From Syngnathus acus (lineage: Eukaryota; Chordata; Actinopteri; Syngnathiformes; Syngnathidae), in assembly GCF_901709675.1 (NCBI RefSeq), contig NC_051106.1, positions 2,550,001 to 2,614,000 of the forward strand: DNA of 64,000 nt, given 5' to 3'. Positions 1-11,400 of this stretch are shown one piece after another. How positions within the stretch are numbered: position 1 is the first letter of the stretch; each line of letters begins with the position of its first letter. A program made the translations under genes and the position numbers. The notes beneath the pieces were generated by a model. The model was given only the letters and a program-made list of their open reading frames with translations, searched no databases and had not been told where the DNA came from.

Positions 1-1019
1 AATTTTTGTGATCTAAGGTGCGGATATAAAAAAAAACTGCTAGTGAATATTTCTTTAAGATTTGTGTGCATATCTCCACCGTGAGTCTACGTCACTCTCT
101 CGCACACAGGAACTGGGTATTAGTTTAGAGATAAGGAAGCCACTACCTCATTATGTTGCTAATTTTAGCCACCAGGAAAAGATGTTTGGTCTTTTCTGGC
201 CCAGAATCCAAATGTTGCCCACTGTGCTCGCCATTCCCATGGGTGAAGCGGGGGTACATTTTGGTTGTTAAACTGGCTCAAAGTAACAGCTTACAACATA
301 TATACACAGAAACTTCAAAAGTGTCTTATCAGAGCCGGGCATCAAATGTGAATGATTCCATATGAAATAGCAACTTTGTGTTTACTGTAATTAGGGGAAT
401 ATTTTCCCATTAAGGAAGTGAAAACAAATTAACATTGCTTTGGTTGAAAAGCAGATGGAAAAAGAACGATGAGGCTTCTCAGAAAAAACTTGACTGTTTC
501 TTTGACAATAAGATTAGTTTTTTTTTATTTCATTTCTTTAGTAAAGCTCATAAGTTACATAATTTTATTGTGACATATTTTCAATGATGTTAGTAAGCAT
601 CCTTCTTGTAATAGTATACAAAATATTGAAAAAAAAAAAGCAGATGCAGTATACCAGTAGTGTGTGTGCGTGTGTTGTGTGTGTGTGTGTTTGTGTTTGT
701 GCGTGCATGAGTGGGGAGGGGGGACTACCTCTGCAGGGGAAAAATATATTTTGTTGTTCATATGGTTGTTAGGTTTTATTTATTTTTTTTATTCTACAGT
801 GGGCCCAGGTAACATAGCAAAAGTGTTGGTTGGGGACTATTAAAAGGCTAACATAATCTTAATTTCATGTAGCGTAAGTAAATCACGATGAATTGTGTAT
901 ATGTAATCACAGCATGATTTTTCAATGTCGTAAAAAATTCCCCAAGAATTCATTTTCTTTTTTTTTTTTTTTATTATACCATGTTTTTTTGCTCAGTCAT
1001 CTACTGTATTTATAGAGTG
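1..1019. other. AT-rich non-coding DNA, no gene recognised
   Basis: Only short, compositionally ordinary open frames occur here. The stretch contains poly-A and poly-T runs (for example near 631-639 and 958-972) and one TG-rich tract listed separately. I see no exon with convincing splice sites and no mobile element. Confidence 0.6.
661..705 (+). repeat. Imperfect (TG)n microsatellite
   Basis: An alternating TG run is broken by a few C and T substitutions. It is a simple sequence repeat; the short open frames that cross it in both directions are products of the repeat. Confidence 0.9.
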
Positions 1020-1380
1020 TTAGGGGAGGGTCAAAACTTGAAAAGCCCATAGAGTGGCAGAAGTCTCTTAAAGCCTGGCGTCGGCTCTGTGTTTGACCAT
1101 AAACCTGGCAGCAGGGGGACGGAGGGGGTAAACCCAACAAACCTACGATGGTTGATTAATTGCAGATGAAACAAGTGACACTCGGACACTGGCTTCAGAC
1201 GCGGCCTTCTTAAGCAGCGAAGCTGAGAAAAGAGATGTGGCGCCGGGCCAGCTATAAAAGTCTGCGATGGTTATTAGGAGCGTGTCTCAGAAACAGTGCT
1301 GCAGTATCTTCAGAGGACTGTGGTTCAAGTGCCCCTGGGGAAAAATTCGCAAGTAGTCAATAAATTTGAATTCTGACACC
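1020..1380 (+). promoter_or_regulatory. Possible TATA-containing promoter-like block
   Basis: This block is richer in GC than its neighbours and holds a canonical TATAAAAG at 1253-1260 within a GC-rich setting (GGGCCAGC before it). A CAG-containing stretch that could be a transcript start follows about 30-60 bases later. No open frame downstream can be joined to it, so a gene is not shown. It could equally be a conserved enhancer or chance. Confidence 0.25.
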
Positions 1381-4300
1381 GTCCAAATTTAAGCATACAA
1401 AGAGTTAACATACTGTACATGTAAGCAGAGTATTGGGATTATAAATATTATCTGAAGTAAATCACCGGACTCACCTCACCACAACGATTTAGGATCAGTG
1501 TAAAAATATACAATTGGACCCATTCTGGTGCCTCCCTGGGATGGTGAAAAGAAAAGTGTTTGTTGTTCTGTTGAAACATCCATTTAGGAGGCAGCACATG
1601 AGAGTACTGTCCCTTCCCAGTCACGTCAGACCACCCACCCACTCAGCGTCGAAGCACAGTCGAGCAGCAGTCATTAAACCATTTCCCCAGGTCACTCCTA
1701 ATCACACTTGTTAAAGCTGTGAACTGCTGGAAAGGGACCCTGCTGCTGTCCATGCAGCAGCCTAAGCTCATTCTGACCCACATTCTGAATAATTTGCCTT
1801 GGTCCCCTCCAAAAAAAAAAAAAAATACCCACACATTTAGACATTGTGCATTGACATTGTCTTGTTTTTCTCATGGCAGATTAAATTTGTGGCTCCATAA
1901 TGATGTGGGATTTTTTTGCCTGCGCTGCCCAGAACATGATACACAGAAGGTTCAGAAATTTCCTATTGATCCAAAATGTCCGACTTGGATTTTTCAGACA
2001 TATGATGAGATGTAAAAAGGATTGAGCAGCATTTTTGTATTTAGAAAACCAGACAAAATGTCTCATTTCAATTTCCATAAACCCAAATTTTAACTTGACA
2101 TCTTTATTGTTCCTTTATTTTATTTCTTTTGAAGAGGCTAAATTAACTTAAAGTATTTATCAACTCTTTTTTGTGTGTGTTTACAATCATTATGGTAGAC
2201 TATGACTGCATACATATTTGCATTCAGACAAATTTAATGTACCATGCTTGTCACACAGTTGAAATACCGTCTGTGCATTTCTGCAGAACTTTTATCTCAC
2301 TGCAACTTTGACATGAATAACAACTGCTTTGTCCTGCTGTCTCAGTGGATGTCAGTGGTCAGTGATCCCTTATTTTAAACTCTTGGAAAGTTCAGAGGCA
2401 ATAGTGCAATGAGCACTCATTCCGTGCCAAACCTCCTATGTGTGTGTGTGTGGATGTTGTTACCCGCACATTTCAAGCAAAGCTTCCGTGGTCAGCATGG
2501 AGGTCTTCATAGTTTTTATCAAAAGTGAGTAGTGACTGCTAGAGTTGCCCTTTGCCAGATTTAAGCCACATACAGGTCATTTGATAGGTTTATCATATCA
2601 AATATTTATATCAAAGGAGTAATCGTAGTTCTGGACCAATTTTACTTAGGCTTTTGTCAGATGCGTAGATTCAACTTACTTCTAGCAAACTTGAATTAAA
2701 CTTACCACCTCACAAGACCAACCAAGTCTGCGACAAAATGTTTGTTTGGGTATTCCTCCCTGTTGCAATTTGTCCACGATTCAAAATCATACACATCATA
2801 GAGGATAAAAAAAAAGAACATTATGTCCCATTTCATTACCATCAAGAAAAAAATACCAATAAGGCATACACTGAGACAGAGCCAAATGAGAGGGTTGAAA
2901 GAGACAAGAAAGTTGAGAGCGCCAGAGAAGAGATTCAGAAGACTTCAGAAGCCCTTTTTTTTCATAGATATGGAATTAAGCTGTAAAAAGGCAGTTGAAA
3001 ATCCTGCGAGCGATCAGGCTGGCAAGCAGAGTGTGCGACACAAACGGAGAATACAAAAGTACAACGTGGACGTCCCTTGTGACAATTGAATATTTTTTGT
3101 GGTAATTGTTTCTTGCTAGTTCTGAATGCCACTTGTCCGATGTCATGTATTTGTGCCCGCTTTTATACTGCAATGGAAGGAAATTCATGGTTACACACAT
3201 GTCATTTTTTGTGTGTTTTTATTTTGAAGGTCAGATCCAACCTTTAAAAGTTTCATTCATTTGAGAAGTCATGCAACGGCACGGAGGAATTACGGTACAA
3301 CGTTGCTGCTCCTAATGATTAACAAAAGGGGTGTGGACAGGGTGGGGCCGAAGGGGCAGTGCCCCCGGTGACCCACCTGAGTGTAGGGACGTCAACAGAA
3401 CAAAAATTGGTGACTACTGCTTGATTCAAAACTTGACTGCTGAGCCATGTGTGTTAACTATTGCGTTGGCACATTGTCACAATTTTACGACTAAAAGTAT
3501 TTTAATGTTTATTTTAATATTTATAAAATATAAAAATATTTGGTTGGAGGCCAAAGTGGGGTCCAGGGTGAGTGCTACAGGGTCAATGGACACCTTTGAC
3601 CTGAGTCAGCAATTCATATTCAGCGCATCAGTCATTTATGATTTCTTTGTAAATAACAAGCCGAGCAGATATCACGCAAAGCACATCCTCACAACATGAG
3701 GGAGCGTCCTCTCCTTGTTTGGCTTTTGATCGTTGAATGGGCAAAACCATGATGACTATTTACCTGATTTTCACACCGATAGTCCAACTGTTTGCATACT
3801 TGACAAAGCAGTAAGAGGATGAGTTAATTGGTATGAATGCAGGTCTGGCAGGGGCCACCAGCTGCATCTGTCTTTGCAGCAGCCTGTACAGGTGAAGAAA
3901 AGTTCATGACGTCAGCGTAACACTTTGTCATCTCTTCACGCACATTCTGCACCGATGAAGGTCATACTCAAACTATGATGTTAGCGTTGTGCTGTATTGT
4001 AAAGGGGAAGGGCTTGACATGAAGGAAGTCGAAAGTGGGGGACCAATCCGAGCAAAGAGTTCTCGCAAATCATAACCTCGCTACTTCTGTTTTCAAGCCA
4101 ATGGCTTTAGGATGATGGATGAGCCCCACTCAATTTTTTTTTTCACCGTTGCTGGAATGTCTCTCTGGCAGTTGCAAAATCCATAAATAGGTGCCACTTT
4201 AGGACTGGTTTCTCCCGACGCGGGGAAATGTGGGTGGCTTTTTGGAAGTACTTAAGCATTCACAAAAGTAATCGGAGGAAAATGCTATTCAGCCGCAATC

Positions 4301-4449
4301 TTGGTTTTCTTTTTTTTTCCCTGTTGCCTTGCTCTTCATGCAAATTTGGGGTGATGATTTCAGAGTCTTTTCTTGTGCATGTTCACATGGAGGGCTTTTA
4401 GGATGAATATGTATTAAGACATTGAAGGACAACATTTCTATCTTCATTC
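1381..4449. other. Non-coding stretch, no gene recognised
   Basis: It contains A and T homopolymers (A-run near 1811-1825), a purine-rich part around 2810-2980, and ordinary AT-rich sequence. Short open frames on both strands (largest about 120 codons at 3331-3699) have no recognisable domain, and their composition follows the local DNA. Confidence 0.6.
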
Positions 4450-4457
4450 ATTTACAG

Positions 4458-4790
4458 CACAGGTGTCAAACTCAAGGCCCGGGGGCCAGATACGGCCCGC
4501 CACATCATTTTATGTGGCCCGTGAAGACAAATTGTGTATCGAATTCATATGTCAATACTAAAATAACATTGTTTTCACTTTAGAAAAAAGAGGTATTGCT
4601 AGCAATTTTTATTATCATTCATAATTTTTAAATATTATTAGTCTCTGTTTTGAAAACTATTCATCAGTTTGTTGTGTAGCCGATACAATAAATAATATGA
4701 CACGTTCATACATTTATTTGGGTTGACAATTTTAATGACCAGTCGAAGGAAACGATGCGGCCCGCGACAGAAATAAGTTTGACACCCCTG
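4458..4790 (+). mobile_element. Non-autonomous hAT transposon, family A, copy 1
   Basis: A 333-bp element begins CACAGGTGTCAAACTC and ends with the near-inverse GTTTGACACCCCTG. It is flanked by a perfect 8-bp target duplication, ATTTACAG, at 4450-4457 and 4791-4798. Eight-base duplications and CA(G)..TG ends are the signature of hAT elements. Inside are GC-rich subterminal blocks (AAGGCCCGGGGGCCAG and GCGGCCCGCG) and an AT-rich middle without a coding frame, so it must be moved by a transposase made elsewhere. Four more copies lie in this window. Confidence 0.9.
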
Positions 4791-4798
4791 ATTTACAG

Positions 4799-7700
4799 TA
4801 ATGAAATTTGTTTGGGATTTTATTTTGAAAGTGCAGGCGTGGTCTGATCTCGACTATCAACACAGTAGAGCTTGAAAAAAAATGCACTAAATTTTGTAAC
4901 CTCAAATGCAATTACAGGGTGATTGAAAGTTAAAAAAGAAATGTGACTTCCATTTAGATCCATCTAAGTTGCATGTGCTACGTGTTATTTTTACACATTA
5001 GGATCCATTCCTCAGCATCACTATGCAGGTGAGACACTCATAACCCGGCCTCCTGTGCAAGAATCAGCCTGCAATATGGGTCGAAGATAACGAGATGTTT
5101 TAATGTTTGAGGTTGTTTTTGCTCCTCCTACTCAGGAGAAGGTGAGAAACCAAACTACCAGCATTACTCTCATATTTGTAAGCAGAGTTCTTTAGAAGAG
5201 ATATGAGGTCTGCCGAGGCTGGGGGTTGTTATAAATTACATTGTGATGAAAGAGATAATCCTTGTCAAAACAGCTCCTATAGTGGGCACAGTCCACATCG
5301 TCGGATGGCATCTCATGCTGGAAATCTCCGTCGTGTTGGACGTGATCAGGGCAAAGAATTGTAGTCTTAAAGGAAAACTGTCTGCGGGGTGGACACAACA
5401 CACTACCATTGTCATTGAGCTTGACATAATTATAAGGTAACTTCAACTTGATCAGAAATGCATAAATCTGACATTGAACAACTTTTAAAATAGCTACACA
5501 TTTCCAGACCTCACTAACAATTTTGTGGGTCAAATGACGGGCTGCTTGTACTTGCATTCTTTACACCAACAGCAACGAGGTTCCATTTCAGAATAAATTA
5601 CTTTGTTTAACATACAGTAAGAGCACCCTGATAGCATTTGTAGACCGCAGTCACCAAAATAAGATAAAATGCACCTAACCTCTCTCAAATCTTTTTTTTT
5701 TTTCTCCTAAATAGTCCTAGTCAATCCTAAATTTAACCACGTAATGACTGAAAAATCCCCTTTATCGGCCAATGGAAAATGCTTTGAGGATAAGGCTCTG
5801 CGGATAATCGTTAAGACGATACAGTCAGTCAGCGTTTGCAGAGGGCAACTTCATGTTTAATTGCTTAAATCAACACGATTAGATGCTCTTTAAATGTCTG
5901 ACAAAGCCTGTTGACATTGTATGCAGGCCTCCACTGTTTACTTATTCAAGACGTCCATTACAGAGATCAGATCAGTGGCAAACATTGTGATGAACAACTT
6001 GCAAAAAATATATCCGGGTAATAAAAAAATCATTTGAAAATGAATATGTAATTGCGCTAGGTGCTTGATATTAAAAATGAACCAACCCAAAAGCTAAAGC
6101 AGTGATGTGATCCCGCTTACTCATCAGACTAGACTGCTTAGCAACAATCTCATAATCATTACCATTACAGATGAAAGGCCAGGCCCAATTAGAGTGGCTC
6201 CAATTGCTGCAATTAAATAAGTGTGGTTGAATGATAATATCTTTTCCCTCCAGAAATACTAGAAAAAGACCTCAGCATTGAATAATCGTACAATCAAAAA
6301 CAATCAAGTGGGACTTTGAAGTTGTTGCACTACCAAATCTTACAAATACATCTGGTGGAGAAACGGCGTCTTGGCCTCAGCCGACAGGCGCCGTGAGCCC
6401 ACTGCGATGCAAGACGTGAGGTCGGACCAACTTATTGCTGCATGCTAGGGCCGCTTTTGTTTTGCCGAGGACACTGGAGCGTGTTCCCAGACACAGAAGA
6501 TTGCAACAGACCGCCACAGTCCACAGCCCTTTCACTGGCGTCCAAGAGTTGTCCCGTGATCCCATCCCTGCATCAAAACCAGCTGAGAACGAGTGCGGCG
6601 TGGTAAGCGCTCGTGCTCGCACATAATTTGTCGCTGACTACTGCTCTTGCAACCGATTGATCACTGAGTAAACAAACATGATATGAATGGAACGAAACCA
6701 CAAAAAGATTAACGCTTTGGATTCAAACGTTGACTTTTTTAAGCCTTTTCAGTATTTTCCCGAGAAGGCTCAAGATCAGAAGTCAAATACTTTTACTTTA
6801 TACAAAAATATACTCCATGAATAAAATTACAAAGGATTTCATTTGGAGGAAGACGAATAAAAATGAACAGTCCTCGACAACCATTCACTTCTTCCAGGTG
6901 CCGGCACACAGTGAAACGGCTCTTGTAACAGTTCATTTCCCTGGCCTCACTAAAACCTTGTGGAAAGATGGCACATGAGCCAAAAAAGAACTCACCAAGA
7001 TATGATGAGGCTCTGGATAAAGGTCCGCGACGCAAGACTTTATTGATGTGAGTCATCAGAACTGCTCATTGCTTACAACTAGCACTGCCATTGGCAATAC
7101 ATAATACACTGTATTACATTTTTTCTCTTTGAGCCAGGAAGTAGCCTGTTAACTGGCAACCAGAGGATCGACTGACACAAAACCATCCAAGTCCTACTGT
7201 GGTCTGCTCAATCAAACTTTATTTGGTCAAAAACTGCATAGCACATAAAAATTAAATTGTACCTCAATAAATGTTTAAAACCAGACAGTTTTTAAAAATG
7301 AAATTCAAATGTATTGAACTTGAAAGTTAAACACAACTGAGCTGTACTTGGCAGTGATTAATTTACATACCACTAGCCTACCTATCGTCTACATTTTGAG
7401 AATCTTTGAGCTAATCTAATCCAATCTAATGTAATCCACTATTTGTGAAGTATCGGGACTGGGCCTTGGAGCAAATATCTAATAATCTGTGCATATATGA
7501 TACCCCCCTAAAAAGTATTATACCGAGCTGTAATTGCCTCCAGATGGCAATAAATTACAACATTTATCTAAATGAAGGTCCTTAACCCACTTCAGCAATT
7601 CATTGCAGATTGCAACAACGCTTAATTCTTATAGCATTGGGTTAATCACAAAAAGCAGCAATTGGATGATTTTTTTTTTCCACCAGCAGATCTCCATAAG

Positions 7701-7829
7701 AAATCTGTGAAATTTTGAATTTGTGAATGACGAACCTTGAATACATGGGGGTTTACTACAATCCATTCCTTTCAAACCAGTCGTGACTTTTGGGTTGTAT
7801 AAAATAATTGCAAGAACCATCGTAGCTGT
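4799..7829. other. Non-coding stretch, no gene recognised
   Basis: Mostly AT-rich. A locally GC-richer part at about 6,350-6,640 ends in a GTAAGC donor-like site, but the frames there have no recognisable protein. A minus-strand frame of about 120 codons at 5192-5557 is unremarkable. No repeat family recognised. Confidence 0.5.
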
Positions 7830-7899
7830 GTCAATTATGGTGTTGACACGCTGCAAAATCCTGGTTCGATCCAAAAACCAAGACAGGTCCCCTTTGTGC

Positions 7900-8450
7900 A
7901 AAAAAAAAAATCAAATTTTTTTCTTTAATTGTCACTGACCATTGCAATGGCATATATAATTTGCCCAAAGATTTGCACCCAATCCATGTAAAGGGGCGCT
8001 TCACAGAGACATGTGAAAAAGTACAAGTGAGTAACTTGATTAATGGGAGCCTGTAAACAAACCATGTATGGCTGTCCATTTGGATTATTTCAAATAGTAG
8101 CCTTATCTCTAACAGCTTCCTCACATGCGATTGTAGACAATCCGACTTGTGTACGAGCTTCAGTAGCCAAACAAATTGCCTCCACATCGGCTGAATCATC
8201 AACAAGCAGCCCAACTGTTAGTACACGTTGCTTAAATATACTTGGAATAGCTGACAAATTCTTCTGCTCAAGATTATCCGACTAGGCCATTTAAAGGCCA
8301 TTAAAGGACAGTTGGGAACTTCTAAACCAGTTCTGGTCTTGAGAACGGAGATTAAATGTGCGATTAAGTCGACCAGAAGCCCCGAGTTTATTATTCCAAC
8401 GACTAAGCGAGTCCAATCTGGGGCTTCGGGACTTGGAGGTTTGCTGCTGT
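7900..8450 (-). pseudogene. Degraded protein-coding relic, unidentified
   Basis: Read on the minus strand from about 8450 down to 7940, one frame gives protein-like sequence for about 160 codons, with a few in-frame stops (near 8285-8300 and near 8085). It is rich in charged and small residues and includes GLLVDDSADVEAICLATEA followed by an Ala-Val-Arg-rich helix-like part and the short motif NNPNGQPYMV. A slightly upstream part includes SRWNNKLGASGRLNRTFNLR. The motifs have the balance of a real protein, unlike the frames around them. I cannot assign a family; a gag-like or other parasitic-element protein is one option. The stops show that this copy is not functional. No promoter, terminal repeats or target duplications were found. 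Confidence 0.35.
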
Positions 8451-8480
8451 TGCTGCTACCATGCAAAGTGAAAATGAAAA

Positions 8481-11400
8481 ATTCAAAACGATTATAAACC
8501 TGACAAGGACCTGGAATTCAAACAACCATTTGACTTTTGCCACTCTTAACAAGACTTCAGCATATCTCAGGAGCATTTTTTTATTTTACTTTTTTATGAT
8601 GCCACCACAGAAGGGTGACATGCAAGAGGAAAAAATGTGACGACAACCAAAGAACCTTAACTGAAATTTATGGATGGAGTAAAGCGCTCAACAGGCCTTT
8701 TCTGAGCGTATGATTTGTCACATATGACGAACCTGGAAGGAGGTGTGAAGAGAATACATCAAACTGCCTCGAGGTTTCCTCGGTTTGTCATAACTGCAAA
8801 CAGACTTTTCCAAACAGCTATTTTACTGAACCAATAGTACAAGTGAGAGGTTTTATCTTAAGTTACTTAAAATAAGAAAATTCTGTTAAAAGGTCTTTCA
8901 TGTGTCCCATTCAAACCCTCAACATGGCGATAGCCATGAAACACTGTTTGGGTGATGATGTCACAGAATCCTAATCTCATTGCTTTTTTTTTCTCGGACC
9001 TTGCTCCAGGGTGGTTGTGCTGCATCCTGCCAGAAACACAATTCAATAAAAACGTGTTCCGGCTACGAACTTGAGTTACAGTACGTTATCCTTTGAAACC
9101 AAACTAGCATTGAGTAAATAACGATTAGCACCGGCAATATTTAGAGAAGAAAATACAATTTAGAAGAGCAAACATAATTTCCTCTAGCAAATAGTTGCAT
9201 ATTGTAATAGATTTGGGGTATTGTGAATTTATAACAAAGTTGTAGGAATTGTCTAAAATGTTAGAAACAAAGTGAAACTTACTTTATAAATGTTTTTTGA
9301 TGTATTTTGGGCTCATTAATCCTTCTTTACTGACGTCCACTCACGTGTTGAGTGTGTGTGAATGTTTTTTCTTCTCTTGGGGCTTACATCTGAATGTGAA
9401 TTTTCAGTGTAGAAAATTTAATTCCATTTGAGGCAGGAAACCTTTTGAAAGGAGACGTCTTTTTCACTGAGCTGGCCTCAAATAGGTAACCAAATCTATG
9501 GTCTCAAACTGGGACATATTTCATGGCAAATAAATGATCACTCAAACAGTTCACCTCACCTTATTTGAATCAGATTTCTTTTATAGCACAGAAATATTGG
9601 AGTGCCAAAGGCTCAACATGATCTCTGGCATCAGAGGAAATAAAAGTAAGCATTTTCACTTGTGCAGATTTCCTTTAAGGGGTCAAAGGCTTGGAATCAA
9701 ACAATCTTTTTGATCCATTTTAACATGTCCACCTGAGTTGCTAACAAGGTTAAGCATTTGTGAAAGTAGTCCATCATTTGCGCGTGTGTGTTAAATGCAG
9801 CATGGTGAAGACGAAGAAGCATACTGGCCCAGCATCATGTCTGGTGTTCATTTGTAAGTTCTGAACACGGGCAGGCCACCTGGTCTTCATTTCAGCAGTG
9901 TGCTAGCTGGTCAGAGTTGCATGTTTTATGGGAAATCTTGTTCTTATATTCCCTTCCTGGTCCACGCTGACCTCTGACAGCTTCCAAGAGTTCCACGGGT
10001 GCATCTACGTGGTACAATTCTGCTCGGTGGACACCATTGTAGACAGATGACACTTGCTGTAGCTGTTGTGCAGTCCGCAAAGTGTTAGTGTAGGCCTGCT
10101 ATTAAGTCATCCCACAGAGGAGGAGGGGGGGGTGGACTTTTGTGTCTGTCGTGTACTGTGACCACTTGTTTTGCCGCAAAATCGTTGCACTGTGAAAAAA
10201 GGCGTGTCAACGCCCAAGCAGAACTAGATCATATTACTTGGGGGGAAATATGCCGTTTTTACCAGTAACAGAAGTAACAGGTCTCCAATGCACTGTTGAC
10301 TGACTTGCAATATTTTGTTATGTACACACACTCATTACACACACATGAAATAGACTTGAATTGGAAACAATAAGAACAACTAATGAACACATGCAAGTTA
10401 AATTGTTGTTGCTGGAGTTCTTCTGAATTGTAATTTCAGATATGTCAGATCATATTTATGTCCACTAAAATTTCTGAAGCATAATTATTATGAAATTTGC
10501 TTTTCAAAATGCTTATTTCAGCAAAACTTGAATTAGAAGGCAGTAATAACTACAAGATGTAAAATAAATCATGCTTCGCCAATGCCTCGCAGATATTCAG
10601 TATTTCGAAATAGGATTGATTTTCTTTATTTATCCTATTGTGGATCAGTTATGCTTTCAAAAATCCTAAAAAAAACAAACAATTGTTACCTTCTGGCCTC
10701 TTTTGATGAAAGTATTGTCTGCTCCCCCTAGTACATAATTTCTGTTTACCACCCTACAAACTTTTCAAATGTATTTATTATATTTATTATATTTATTATA
10801 TTTATTGTGGTCAATTTCTGCTAAGTGACTGTAGATGTGCACATGAGTATAAATTGCTCTCTTTGTGCTGAGACTGAGCGGCGTCTAATGAAATGCTGAA
10901 GTCCACTACAGTGGTCTCATCGTCTTTTCGCACAGCTGGCTCAGGCTTCAGACTCAAGTAAATAGAAGGATGGACACGGCAATAGCACCTTGTGCCTGTA
11001 TGGGTGAAATTCATTGCAGCTACATAATTTATACTACTTGATCCCCTCGAGAAGTAAAGTATACATTTATGGTCATATAGAAAAATGTTTGGTCTGCAAA
11101 AAGTTGTAATTTTATAACATCATGGATCAAATCCATGATCTGAAATAGTAAATAACAACCTTGGATCCAGTCAGGATGCATCCATAGTCTGTTTGTCCCA
11201 GTTTCAAACCCGTTACTATTTCCTGTCCTGGCTGACAGTCCTGATGTAAAGCTGCCATTCTGTTCCGATTTAGACTAATAATTTATTGCATGTGGCATGC
11301 GGGTCTGCGCAACGAGACCAAAGGTTTTGCACATGCTTTCAACAAGAACCTGATATTTGCTACACACCCTAATCAGTTTAAGATGACTGCGGGGTAAAAC

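Noticed and set aside
5192-5557. Minus-strand frame of 121 codons
   Set aside because: No known motif, and no acceptor or donor in phase.
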